A stretch of DNA of 64,000 nt from Streptomyces sp. R302 (GTDB lineage: Bacteria; Actinomycetota; Actinomycetes; Streptomycetales; Streptomycetaceae), in contig NZ_JABBGE010000004.1 of assembly GCF_012927245.1 (NCBI RefSeq), forward strand, positions 310,001 to 374,000. Direction: 5' to 3'. Under the pieces are notes generated by a model. It searched no databases and was not told where the DNA came from. It saw only the letters and a list, made by a program, of their open reading frames with translations. Shown one piece after another: positions 7,473-15,278 of the stretch (position 1 is its first letter; every line of letters starts with the position of its first letter). The position numbers were made by a program, and so were the translations under genes.

Positions 7473-8804
7473 TCAGCCTGCCGCCGGAGGCGCCCCGAGG
7501 ACGCGGTCGAGGTACGGATTGGAGAGGACGCCGGAGGGGTCGAGGGAGTTCCGGAGGGCCACGAAGTCGTCGAAGTGCTCGTAGCGGGGGTGCAGTTCCG
7601 CCGCGCCGAGGTCGTGCATCTTGCCCCAGTGCGGGCGGCCGCCGTAGGAGCCCAGGATCCGCTGGCAGGCGTCGAAGTACCGGCGGTACGGCATCCGGTG
7701 GTACTGGTGGAAGGCGATGTAGCAGCTCTCCCGGCCCTGTGCGGTGGAGAGCCAGATGTCGTCGGCGGCGGTGAAGCGGACCTCCAGCGGGAACGACACC
7801 GGCTCCCCGTGGGCGTCGATCCACTTCCGCAGCTCGCGCAGCGCCTCCGCCGCGTGGGCGCGGGGGATCGCGAACTCGCCCTCGTGGAAGCGGACGTCGC
7901 GGACCGAGGCGAAGATCCGGTACGCGTGGTCCGTCCAGGTCCGGGAGGACATCGCGCGCGCGGCGAAGCGGGTGATCGGCGGCACCAGGCGGGGCACCAG
8001 GGTGCCGAGCCGGTTCAGCGCCTCGAAGGCGGGACCGCTCACGGCCTCGTCCAGGCGCCGGGAGAGGTCGCCGAGGGGGGAGAGGGGGGTGTCGCCGGGC
8101 AGTCGGCGGAAGCGGCGGGTGAGCGTGGTCTCGCTGTGCGGGAACCAGAAGAACTCGAAGTGGTCGTTGTCCGCGACGAGTTCGTCGAGCCGGCCGAGGG
8201 TCTCCGCCACCGGCATCGAGGCGTCGCGGGCGTGCAGGGCGTACAGCGGGACGGTCTGGAGGGTGACCTTGGTGAGGATGCCGAGCGCCCCGAGGCCGAC
8301 CCGGGCCGCCGCGAAGAGCTCCGGCCGCTCCGTCTCCGAACAGACCGTCACCGACCCGTCGGCGAGGACGAGTTCGAGCGCCCGCACCTGGGTGGCGATG
8401 CCGCCGAAGCGGACGCCGGAGCCGTGGGTGCCGGTGGAGATCGCGCCCGAGACCGTCTGCCGGTCGATGTCGCCCATGTTCTCCAGGGCGAGGCCGTGCG
8501 AGGCGAGCAGCGGGTTCAGCTTCCACAGCGGCATGCCGGCGCCGACGGTGACGAGCCCGGTCTCCGCGTCCACGGAGACGGCCTGGTCGAGGCGGTCGAG
8601 GCGGAGCTGGACGCCGGGGGCGACGGCGACGCCGCTGAAGGAGTGGCCCGAGCCGATCGCCTTGACCCGCAGCCCGTCCCGCACCGCGTCCTTCACGGCC
8701 GCCGCGACGTCCTCGGTACTCGCCGGGTGCAGCACCCGCCGGGGGCGGGCCTCCTCGTTCCCGGCCCAGTTGCGCCAGACGGCGCCGTTCTCGCTGCTGC
8801 TCAT
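7473..8804 (-). CDS. FAD-linked sugar-lactone oxidase (L-gulono/D-arabinono-1,4-lactone oxidase family)
   Basis: 443 residues. An N-terminal FAD_binding_4 domain shows VKAIGSGHSFSG, the covalent-FAD type motif, and VSGAISTGTHGSG. The C-terminal ALO domain ends with the characteristic RPHWGKMHDLG. Such enzymes oxidise aldonolactones or alditols with O2. The start MSSSENGAVWRNWAGN at 8804 has AGGGA upstream. It is divergent from the PLP deaminase/aldolase gene across a repeat-rich 378-base region; this pairing is common in Streptomyces, but a shared pathway is not known to me. The substrate is uncertain. Confidence 0.88.
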   Translation of the reverse strand: MSSSENGAVWRNWAGNEEARPRRVLHPASTEDVAAAVKDAVRDGLRVKAIGSGHSFSGVAVAPGVQLRLDRLDQAVSVDAETGLVTVGAGMPLWKLNPLLASHGLALENMGDIDRQTVSGAISTGTHGSGVRFGGIATQVRALELVLADGSVTVCSETERPELFAAARVGLGALGILTKVTLQTVPLYALHARDASMPVAETLGRLDELVADNDHFEFFWFPHSETTLTRRFRRLPGDTPLSPLGDLSRRLDEAVSGPAFEALNRLGTLVPRLVPPITRFAARAMSSRTWTDHAYRIFASVRDVRFHEGEFAIPRAHAAEALRELRKWIDAHGEPVSFPLEVRFTAADDIWLSTAQGRESCYIAFHQYHRMPYRRYFDACQRILGSYGGRPHWGKMHDLGAAELHPRYEHFDDFVALRNSLDPSGVLSNPYLDRVLGAPPAAG

Positions 8805-8933
8805 GCCGGGCGGTCCCTTCGGGGCGGGCGGTCGGGTGGTCGGGCGGGCTGCCGGGGCGGGCGGGGCTGCCGGGCGGGCGGTCCACCCCGGCCGGTGGCG
8901 GGTTACCGCCGGTTCTCGTTGTCCGGAAGGGTG

Positions 8934-8981
8934 GACTTGGACAAGCGTCCAAGTCAAGGGCCGCGGAGTCTTGACTTGGAC
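8934..8981. promoter_or_regulatory. Three GACTTGGAC half-sites in the divergent intergenic region
   Basis: GACTTGGAC at 8934-8942 is followed after 4 bases by its inverted copy GTCCAAGTC (8947-8955) and by a third direct copy at 8973-8981. The perfect 22-bp dyad plus extra half-site looks like a regulator target between the oxidase and deaminase genes. The TetR gene at 10519 is a possible but untested binder. Confidence 0.45.
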
Positions 8982-9062
8982 GGACGACCAAGAGACCGTG
9001 ACGGCGTCGCCGCCGGCCCCGGCCCCGGCCCCGGCCCCGCGGAGACCGCGTACGTCCCCGTA

Positions 9063-9172
9063 GCAGGTCCACGGATCGGTCCGCAGGTTCCCGAGCAGGT
9101 CCACGGACAGGTCCGAAGGCCCCCGAGCAAGTCCACGGACCGGTCCGCAGGTCCCCGAACAGGTCCACGAAA
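9063..9172. repeat. Three 32-bp tandem repeats plus partial fourth copy
   Basis: Units of 32 bp begin at 9063, 9095 and 9127, each of the form GCAGGTCCACGGA...GGTCCG...CCCCGA, with a partial fourth copy from 9159. They differ at a few positions. The array ends just before the PLP deaminase ribosome site (AAAGG near 9170), so it lies in that gene's leader or promoter. The unit contains GGTCC/GGACC dyads. Confidence 0.75.
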
Positions 9173-9182
9173 GGCCGCCACC

Positions 9183-10427
9183 ATGGCAAGCGCCCGCCCC
9201 GACAACGCAGCCGCCGCCGTGTCCGCCCCGCGCCCCGCCGGCTTCGCCGACCTGGAGAAGGCGACCGCCGGCCTCCAGCCGCCCTTCGCCGTCGTCGACC
9301 TGGGCGCCCTGCGCGCCAACGCCGCCCAGATGGCCCGCCGCGCCGGCGGCAAACCGATCCGCCTCGCCAGCAAGTCGCTCCGCTGCCGCGCCCTCATGGA
9401 CGAGGTCCTGGCCCGCCCCGGCTTCTCCGGCGTCCTCGCCTTCACCCTCCCCGAGGCCCTCTGGCTCGCCGCCCGGGACCCCGCCGTCGACGTCCTCGTC
9501 GGCTACCCCACCGCCGACACCGACGCGCTCCGCCGCCTCGCCGCCGACGAGGACGCCGCCGCCCGGGTCGCCGTCATGGTCGACTCGCCCGAACAGCTCG
9601 ACCTCCTGACCACGGCGATCGGCCCCTCGGGGCCGCCCGTGCGCGTCTGCCTCGACCTCGACGCCTCCCTCCGGCTGCTCGGCGGCCGCGTCCACCTCGG
9701 CATGCGCCGCTCCCCGCTGCACGCCCCCGCGCAGGCGGCGGCGCTGGCCCGCGCCGTCGTCGCCCGGCCGCGGCTGCGGCTCGTCGGCGTCATGGCGTAC
9801 GAGGGCCAGATCGCGGGCGTCGGCGACGACCAGCCGACCCAGGCCCGGCCGATGCGCGCCGCCGTCCGCGTGGTCCAGCAGCTCTCCGCCCGCGAGCTGC
9901 GCGCCCGCCGGGCAACCGCCGTCCGCGCGGTGCGGGAGGTGGCCCCGCTGGAGTTCGTGAACGGCGGCGGCACCGGCAGCCTGGAGTCCACCTCCGCCGA
10001 GCCCGCCGTCACCGAACTCGGCGCCGGCTCCGGGCTCTACGCCCCCGCCCTCTTCGACCACTACCGGGGCTTCAGCCCGCTGCCCGCCGCCTTCTTCGCG
10101 CTCGCCGTGGTCCGCCGCCCCGGCCCCGGCCACGTCACCGTCCTCGGCGGCGGGTGGACGGCCTCCGGCGCGCCCGGCCCCGACCGGCTCCCCGTCCCCG
10201 TCCACCCGGCCGGGCTGCGGATGCTCGGCGCCGAGGGCGCGGGCGAGGTGCAGACCCCGCTGACCGGACCGGCGGCCGACACCCTCCGGGTCGGCGACCG
10301 CGTCTGGTTCCGGCACGCCAAGGCGGGCGAGCTGTGCGAGCGCGTCGACACCCTGCACCTCGTGGAGCACGACCGGATCGTCGACGCCGTCCCCACCTAC
10401 CGGGGTGAGGGGATGGCGTTCCTCTAG
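9183..10427 (+). CDS. PLP-dependent amino acid deaminase/aldolase (alanine racemase N-terminal fold)
   Basis: 414 residues resembling D-threonine aldolase / D-serine dehydratase-like metal-activated pyridoxal enzymes. The N-terminal barrel starts PPFAVVDLGALRANA and carries the PLP lysine in RLASKSLR; LVGVMAYEGQIAG is the next barrel motif. The C-terminal beta domain ends with WFRHAKAGELCERVDTLHLV, containing the metal-binding His/Cys segment of this family. ATG 9183 is preceded by AAAGG. It probably cleaves or deaminates a hydroxy-amino acid; the true substrate is open. It faces away from the sugar-lactone oxidase gene and precedes a TetR gene. Confidence 0.82.
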   Translation: MASARPDNAAAAVSAPRPAGFADLEKATAGLQPPFAVVDLGALRANAAQMARRAGGKPIRLASKSLRCRALMDEVLARPGFSGVLAFTLPEALWLAARDPAVDVLVGYPTADTDALRRLAADEDAAARVAVMVDSPEQLDLLTTAIGPSGPPVRVCLDLDASLRLLGGRVHLGMRRSPLHAPAQAAALARAVVARPRLRLVGVMAYEGQIAGVGDDQPTQARPMRAAVRVVQQLSARELRARRATAVRAVREVAPLEFVNGGGTGSLESTSAEPAVTELGAGSGLYAPALFDHYRGFSPLPAAFFALAVVRRPGPGHVTVLGGGWTASGAPGPDRLPVPVHPAGLRMLGAEGAGEVQTPLTGPAADTLRVGDRVWFRHAKAGELCERVDTLHLVEHDRIVDAVPTYRGEGMAFL

Positions 10428-10434
10428 ACGTCGA

Positions 10435-10470
10435 GACGTTCCCGCAGGGGGACGACGCGTTCCCCTGCGG
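10435..10470 (+). promoter_or_regulatory. Inverted repeats between the aldolase and TetR genes
   Basis: CCGCAGGGG (10442-10450) pairs with CCCCTGCGG (10462-10470). An overlapping dyad of the form CGTTCCC-N4-GGGGACG covers roughly 10438-10455. It could be the aldolase terminator or an autoregulatory operator of the TetR gene that starts 49 bases further on. Confidence 0.4.
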
Positions 10471-10518
10471 TACGTTGACCCGGCCCGACGACCCTTCCCT
10501 CCCCGAGGAGCCCGCGCC

Positions 10519-11124
10519 ATGCCCCGACTCTCCGCCGCCGAGCGCCGCGAGCAGCTGGCGGAGGCGGCGATCCGGGTCATGATCCGCGACGGGGTCGGCA
10601 AGGCCACCACCCGGGCCGTGGTCACGGAGGCCGGGGTGCCGCTCGGCGCCTTCCACTACTGCTTCCGCTCCAAGGAAGAGCTGTTCCAGACCGTCATCGA
10701 GCGGATCATGGAGCGGAACCTCCCGCCGGCCGGCCTCGCGCACCCCGAGGGCGCCACGCCCTTCGAGAAGGTCCGCGCCGTCCTCCACGCCTACTGGGAG
10801 CAGGTCCTGGCCCGCCCGGACGAGCACCTGGTCACGTACGAGCTCACCCAGTACGCGCTGCGCCGCCCCGGCCTCGCCGATCTGGCCCGCCGTCAGTACC
10901 GGCACTACCTGGACGTCAACCGCGCCCACCTGGAGTCGATGGCGCGGGCGGCCGGACTCGCCTGGACCGTCGACCTGGAGGTCCTCGCCCGGCACGGCCT
11001 CGGTGTCCTCGACGGCCTCACCCTCACCTGGCTGATCGACCGCGACGACGAGCAGGCGCTGGCCGCGCTCGACGAGTACGCCCGCTACCTGGCGTCCGTC
11101 GCCGAGCCGCTCCCCGCCGTCTGA
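10519..11124 (+). CDS. TetR family regulator
   Basis: 201 residues with an N-terminal HTH (RREQLAEAAIRVMIRDGVGK, then GVPLGAFHYCFRSKEELFQ). The BetI-like C-terminal region contains LVTYELTQYALRRPG. ATG 10519 has GAGGAG 8 bases upstream. The gene lies 91 bases after the PLP deaminase/aldolase gene in the same direction and probably regulates it or the divergent oxidase. The ligand is unknown. It ends 10 bases from the convergent tatA-like gene. Confidence 0.9.
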   Translation: MPRLSAAERREQLAEAAIRVMIRDGVGKATTRAVVTEAGVPLGAFHYCFRSKEELFQTVIERIMERNLPPAGLAHPEGATPFEKVRAVLHAYWEQVLARPDEHLVTYELTQYALRRPGLADLARRQYRHYLDVNRAHLESMARAAGLAWTVDLEVLARHGLGVLDGLTLTWLIDRDDEQALAALDEYARYLASVAEPLPAV

Positions 11125-11133
11125 CGTCTCCGG

Positions 11134-11343
11134 TCAGCGCTTCTCGGCGGCGGCCGGGGTCTCCTTGACGGTGTACGTGGCCGCCGGCTCCTGCCGGGTG
11201 CCGTCGGCCTTCATCTCCCGCGCCTCCGCCTTGAGGATCCGGGCGGCCTTGCCGGCGTTGCGGGCCAGCTCCGGCAGCTTCTTCGCGCCGACGATCAGGG
11301 CGACGACGACGAGCAGGATCGCGATCTCGCTCAGACCGAACAT
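11134..11343 (-). CDS. tatA: Sec-independent translocase component TatA
   Basis: 69 residues. An N-terminal transmembrane helix (MFGLSEIAILLVVVALIVGA) is followed by the FGxxKLPELAR amphipathic helix (KKLPELARNAGKAARILKAE) and a charged tail, as in TatA/E. TatA oligomers form the pore for folded twin-arginine substrates. Streptomyces usually have several TatA-like genes; this one is not next to tatC, so it may be an accessory copy. The BlaI-type operator at 11394 lies 51 bases upstream of its start, between it and the divergent blaI-like gene. Confidence 0.9.
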   Translation of the reverse strand: MFGLSEIAILLVVVALIVGAKKLPELARNAGKAARILKAEAREMKADGTRQEPAATYTVKETPAAAEKR

Positions 11344-11393
11344 GGGACGACACTCCTGGCGGTGGACGGGACGGGGGTCCTGACCCGCGTCAA

Positions 11394-11409
11394 TCTACAG
11401 GGGCGTAGA
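11394..11409 (+). promoter_or_regulatory. BlaI/MecI-type operator upstream of the blaI-like gene
   Basis: TCTACAGGGGCGTAGA is a 16-bp dyad (TCTAC-N6-GTAGA). It matches 13 of 16 positions of the centre of the dyad at 13444-13467 and resembles the TACA-N-TGTA boxes bound by BlaI-family repressors. It lies between tatA and the BlaI-like gene, where autoregulation is expected. Confidence 0.6.
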
Positions 11410-11494
11410 AGGACCGGGTAGGGTCGCCCCCCGAACGATGAACGGCACCCGGGTGGCCCGGACGAGCGGCCGGGAACGGGAAGGCGGACGAGGG

Positions 11495-11956
11495 ATGAAG
11501 AAGCGGGACGCCGAAGGCGCGGGACCCGCCGGCGGTACCGCGCGCCGGCGCGGCCAGGGCGAGCTGGAGGCCCAGGTCCTCGCGGCGGTGCGGGCCGCCG
11601 GGGGGCCGGTCACCGCGGGCCGGGTGCGGGAACGGCTCGGCGGGGGGCTCGCGTACACCACCGTCATCACCATCCTCACCCGCCTCCACGCCAAGGGCGC
11701 CGTCGCCCGCGAACGCGTCGGCCGCTCCTTCGAGTGGACCGCCGTCGCCGACGAGGCCGGGCTCGCCGCGCTCCGCATGCGCCGGCTGCTCGACGGCGAG
11801 GGCGACCGGCAGGCCGTCCTCGCCCGCTTCGTCACCACCCTCCCCGCCTCCGACGAACAGCTCCTGAGGGAGCTGCTGGCCCGAGCGGAAGGGGAAGCGG
11901 AAGCGGTGGGGGAAGCGGAAGCGGAAGGGGAAGGCGACGGGGCGGGAGGGGAGTGA
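11495..11956 (+). CDS. BlaI/MecI/CopY family transcriptional repressor
   Basis: 153 residues. The winged-helix domain contains LEAQVLAAVRAAGGPVTAGRV and the recognition segment GLAYTTVITILTRLHAKGAVARERVGRSFEW in pieces, typical of penicillinase repressors. The C-terminal tail is rich in Glu/Ala/Gly repeats (EAEAVGEAEAEGEGDG). ATG 11495 is the likely start; an in-frame ATG at 11438 lacks a good ribosome site. Together with the M56 peptidase gene 4 bases downstream it forms a BlaR1/BlaI-like sensing pair. No beta-lactamase is adjacent, so the inducer could be a beta-lactam, cell-wall stress or something else. Confidence 0.9.
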   Translation: MKKRDAEGAGPAGGTARRRGQGELEAQVLAAVRAAGGPVTAGRVRERLGGGLAYTTVITILTRLHAKGAVARERVGRSFEWTAVADEAGLAALRMRRLLDGEGDRQAVLARFVTTLPASDEQLLRELLARAEGEAEAVGEAEAEGEGDGAGGE

Positions 11957-11960
11957 CACC

Positions 11961-12902
11961 GTGGGCGTCTTCGTCTTCCTGCCGCTCGTGCTGCCGCTGA
12001 CCGCGTGGCCGATCGCGCGCCTCGCCGAGCACCACCTCCACCCGCGCGCCGCGACCCGGCTGCTCACCGCCGTCGCCGCCGTGCTCGCCGTGTGCAGCAC
12101 GCTCTGCCTCGCCCTCCTCATGGTCGTGGGCACCGCCCAACTGCCCGGCAACCCGCTGCCCGACGCCTGGTCGGACCCGGAGGTGCGGGCCGCCCTGCCC
12201 CACGACGAGATCGCGGGCCGGGCGGCGATCCCGGCGCTCCTCGCGCTGGTCGCCGTCTGCGGCCGGGTGCTGCTGCGCCACCGGAGCGTCCGCCGGCGGG
12301 CCGCCCGCGCGCTCGCCGGGCTGCGGGACACGCCGGTCGCGGTCCTGCCGGACCCGGAGCCGTACGCGTACGCCCTGCCGGCGGCGGCGCGCCGCTCCCG
12401 GGGGCGGATCGTGGTCAGCCGGGGCATGCTCGCCCTGCTCGGCCCGGCCGAGCGGCGGGCCCTCTTCGCCCACGAGCGGGCGCATCTGACGGGGCGCCAC
12501 GACCGGCTGCTGCTCGTGGCGCACCTGGCCGCGGCGGCCAATCCGTTCCTGCGCCCGCTGCGTACGGCCGTCACGTACTCGGCCGAGCGGTGGGCGGACG
12601 AGGAGGCGGCCGTACGGGTCGGCAGCCGGCGCGTGGTGGCGCGGGCGATCGGGCGGGCGGCCCTGGCCCCCGGGGGCCCGCGGCCCGCGGCCCTGCCGGG
12701 CTTCGCCGTCGCCGGGCCCGTGCCGCGCCGGGTCGCCGCGCTCCTCGCGCCGCCGCCCGCCCCGCGCGCCTGGCCGCCGGCCGGCACCGCCGTCGGCGTC
12801 GCCCTGTGGGGCGCGGTCGTCGGCGTCACCGTCTCGGCCCTCTCCTCGGCCAACTCGGCGCTGACGCTCTACGCGGTCCTCAAGGCGGCGACCCCGCTCT
12901 GA
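11961..12902 (+). CDS. M56-family membrane zinc peptidase (BlaR1-like)
   Basis: 313-residue integral membrane metalloprotease. Zinc motif HERAH (His171, Glu172, His175) is followed by a downstream Glu in ERWADEEAAVRV. Hydrophobic segments lie near residues 1-20, 32-58, 88-105, 180-195 and 275-300. It lacks the extracellular penicillin-binding domain of true BlaR1, as is common in actinobacterial M56 proteins. It likely cleaves or triggers loss of the BlaI-type repressor encoded just upstream; the GTG start follows the blaI stop by 4 bases, so translation is probably coupled. Confidence 0.9.
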   Translation: MGVFVFLPLVLPLTAWPIARLAEHHLHPRAATRLLTAVAAVLAVCSTLCLALLMVVGTAQLPGNPLPDAWSDPEVRAALPHDEIAGRAAIPALLALVAVCGRVLLRHRSVRRRAARALAGLRDTPVAVLPDPEPYAYALPAAARRSRGRIVVSRGMLALLGPAERRALFAHERAHLTGRHDRLLLVAHLAAAANPFLRPLRTAVTYSAERWADEEAAVRVGSRRVVARAIGRAALAPGGPRPAALPGFAVAGPVPRRVAALLAPPPAPRAWPPAGTAVGVALWGAVVGVTVSALSSANSALTLYAVLKAATPL

Positions 12903-12963
12903 GCACCGTCCGGGGAGCGCCCGCCGCTCAGCGGTCGCACTCGTGCGGGGCGGGCCCCGCGGT

Positions 12964-13419
12964 TCAGAGGTCGAACTCGTGCGGGGGCAGGCCGAGGGCG
13001 AAGCAGGCCTCCCGGACGACGGCCCGCTCGGTGGGGTCGAAGTGGCCGTCCGCGCCGCCTATGACGATGCCGATCTGGACGACGGCCCGCGCCTCGGCCG
13101 GCTTCTTCGCCGCCTTGGCGACCTCCTGGAGGACGGCGACCTTCCCGAAGTCGACGTCGGCGGCGAGCCGGTCGAGCTGGGCGTCGAAGCGCCGCTGGAG
13201 GTCGACCGCGTCGAAGTTCCGCAGCACCTCGTTGGCGGCGATCAGCTGGGCCACCCGCTGCCGCTCGGCCGGGTCCACGCGCCCGTCGGCCGCGGCGACC
13301 AGCGCGCACATCGCCATGCTCGCGTCCCGGAAGGCGCCGCTGGTCAGTTCGTTCTTCCGCGCGGTCAGCCGGGTCTGCATGGTCGAGGCGGACTCCTTGA
13401 TCCGGTCCCACAGCGCCAT
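12964..13419 (-). CDS. TerB-like (tellurite-resistance family) cytoplasmic protein
   Basis: 151 residues, all-helical. The two acidic repeats MCALVAAADGRVDPAERQRV and IGIVIGGADGHFDPTERAVV are the DG-x-DP-ER metal-binding motifs of TerB domains. TerB proteins occur in tellurite and envelope-stress systems; in Streptomyces the role is unclear. The ATG at 13419 is 25 bases from a perfect-arm BlaI-like dyad, which suggests control by the BlaI homologue at 11495. It is convergent with the M56 peptidase gene. Confidence 0.88.
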   Translation of the reverse strand: MALWDRIKESASTMQTRLTARKNELTSGAFRDASMAMCALVAAADGRVDPAERQRVAQLIAANEVLRNFDAVDLQRRFDAQLDRLAADVDFGKVAVLQEVAKAAKKPAEARAVVQIGIVIGGADGHFDPTERAVVREACFALGLPPHEFDL

Positions 13420-13443
13420 CGTCGGCTCTCACTCCCTCGGTCG

Positions 13444-13467
13444 AACTTCTACAGTGCTGTAGAAGTT
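13444..13467 (-). promoter_or_regulatory. BlaI-type palindrome upstream of the TerB-like gene
   Basis: AACTTCTACAG (13444-13454) and CTGTAGAAGTT (13457-13467) are perfect 11-bp arms around a 2-base centre. The core TACAGTGCTGTA fits BlaI/MecI boxes and agrees with the 16-bp dyad at 11394 in front of the blaI-like gene. It sits 25 bases before the TerB-like start, where it would overlap the promoter. Confidence 0.7.
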
Positions 13468-13717
13468 ATCAGCCCGAAAACCCGTGGGCGGGCCGGGGGA
13501 GGGCTGCTACGGTCGCGCCCATGTGCTCCGTCGTCCGGAACTTCCGCGCGATCCGGCTCCGTTCCGCGCGCTGACCACGGTCCCGGCCGGGCCCGCGCCC
13601 GCACACCGGCGCGCCCGCACGGGCGCGACGCCGTGCGTTCCCGCGCGCCGGTGCGCCCGCCGGTCCCCGAGGTCCACGCGTCCACCGTTTCGCCTCAGGA
13701 TGACGAGGATTCCTCCC

Positions 13718-14590
13718 ATGCGCTCAGACCGGCGCCCCACCTTCGTGTTCGTGCACGGCGGCTCCAGCAACGCCCGTGCCTGGACCCCGCTCCGCAACGA
13801 ACTGGCCCTGCGCGGGCACCGCTCGTACGCCGTAGACCTGCCCGGTCACGGGGACACGGCCACCGGCCCCGCCGCCTACCACCGGCCCGGCGCGGACCGC
13901 ACCGGCCTCACCCGCGAGCCCTCCCCGATGAGCGGCGTCACCCTCGCCGACAACGTCCGGCACGTCGTCGGCGTCCTGCGGAGGCTCGCCGCCCACGGCC
14001 CCGTCGTCCTCGCCGGCAACAGCCTCGGCGGGCTCACCCTCACCGCCGTCGTCAACGCCGCCCCCGAGCTCGTCGACCGGGTCGTCTACCTCTCGGCGCT
14101 CTGCCTCGCGGACCCCGCCATGCTCACCGGGCCGTGGGACGTCGTCGACGACAACCTCCTCGACGCGGCCGCGGCCCGCATCGCCGTCCCCCGCGAGGTC
14201 CCGGACGGCGACCCCGGAGTCGTCCGCCTCGACTGGCGCCGCGCCCACGCCGACCCGGACACCTTCGCCGCGCTGAAGGCCGCCATCATGGCCGACGCCC
14301 CCGACCCCCTCTTCCGCCACTTCCTCGACACCCTCGACGCGGACGAGAACCACGCCGTCCTGGAACCGGCCGCGCTGATCCGGCCCGAGGTCTGGCGCAC
14401 CGTCCCCCACACCTACGTCCGCCTCTCCGCCGACCGCGGCCTCACCCCGGCCGTCCAGGACCACATGATCCGCAAGGCGGACGAACTCACCCCCGAGCAC
14501 CCCTTCGACGTGCACACCCTGCCCACCTCGCACGTCGGGTACTGGAACCGGCCCGCACTCTTCGCCGACCTCCTCGCCCGGCTCGCCTGA
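13718..14590 (+). CDS. Alpha/beta hydrolase
   Basis: 290-residue esterase/lipase-fold protein. It has the oxyanion segment FVFVHGGSSNARAW, nucleophile elbow LAGNSLGG (GNSLG with catalytic Ser), and a C-terminal His in LPTSHVGYWNRP. It resembles salicylate esterase / hydroxynitrile lyase-like proteins, but the substrate is not predictable. ATG 13718 has GAGGA 9 bases upstream; an in-frame ATG at 13700 is an alternative. It stands alone on this strand, divergent from the TerB-like gene. Confidence 0.88.
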   Translation: MRSDRRPTFVFVHGGSSNARAWTPLRNELALRGHRSYAVDLPGHGDTATGPAAYHRPGADRTGLTREPSPMSGVTLADNVRHVVGVLRRLAAHGPVVLAGNSLGGLTLTAVVNAAPELVDRVVYLSALCLADPAMLTGPWDVVDDNLLDAAAARIAVPREVPDGDPGVVRLDWRRAHADPDTFAALKAAIMADAPDPLFRHFLDTLDADENHAVLEPAALIRPEVWRTVPHTYVRLSADRGLTPAVQDHMIRKADELTPEHPFDVHTLPTSHVGYWNRPALFADLLARLA

Positions 14591-14779
14591 CCCGACCCCG
14601 TCGGGTTCCGCTCCGTCCCGCCCCGTCCCGCCCCGCCTCGTCCGTCCCGCTCCGTCCCGCCCGGCCCGGTGACCGCCGTACTCCCGCGGTGGCCACCGGG
14701 CCGTCCGGCCGCGTCACCCGATGGTGTGCGGTGTCCCCCTGCGCCGGGGGCGTACGCCTCGGGAGTGGTCCGGGGGCCG

Positions 14780-15175
14780 CGCGCCCGCTCCCTCCGCCCG
14801 TCCGCGCCGGGCTCGACGCCGCGCCGAGCGAGTACGTCCACGCCGTCGTCGACGAGCAGTGGCCGCTGACGCGCGCGGGCGTGCCGCACTACGGCGCCAC
14901 CGAGCGCAGCCTCGTCGAGGCCTTCGAGGTGCTCCGGGCGTACGGGCCGGAGGGCGCCCGCGAGGAGGTGTTCCACGAGGAGGCCGTCGCCCATCTCGAC
15001 GACGTCGCCGCCCAGCGCCGAGCCCGGATCACCATGGCCGAGCGGGAACTGCCGCCGCCGCTCCAGGTCCTCGCCTCCGGCGGCGCGCTCGTCCTCGTCC
15101 CGCCGCGCCGATCGGCTTCAGCCTGCTGCTCGTCCTTTTCCTTGTCCGTACAAGGCGGGCTCGCTGTCCCGCTGC
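14780..15175 (+). pseudogene. Decayed DUF4239-type membrane protein gene
   Basis: One frame from about 14800 reads EYVHAVVDEQWPLTRAGVPH and later RRARITMAERELPPPLQVLA then SGGALVLV, the second half of DUF4239 proteins. The expected next helix, IGFSLLLVLFLVRT, appears in another frame from about 15113, so a frameshift separates them. The N-terminal membrane half is missing, and the upstream 200 bases are low-complexity CGTCCCGCC repeats. No start codon or ribosome site supports expression. The rest of 14591-15278 holds no other gene I can support. Confidence 0.6.
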
Positions 15176-15278
15176 CGGGAGCCGTGAGCCGCCCGTTCGG
15201 CCGCCGCCGGATGGCCGAGGGAGCGGCGGCGGCGTCTCATGGCCGGAGGACCGGCGAGGCGGGGCGGGAGGCGGCGCT

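Noticed and set aside
7395..9182. Very long open frames covering the oxidase gene and intergenic repeats on both strands
   Set aside because: They are antisense or read-through frames produced by high GC; codon composition and homology support only 7473-8804 and 9183-10427.
7473..10427. A secondary-metabolite cluster (oxidase, PLP enzyme, TetR)
   Set aside because: No assembly-line, cyclase or carrier-protein genes; the set resembles scattered accessory metabolism.
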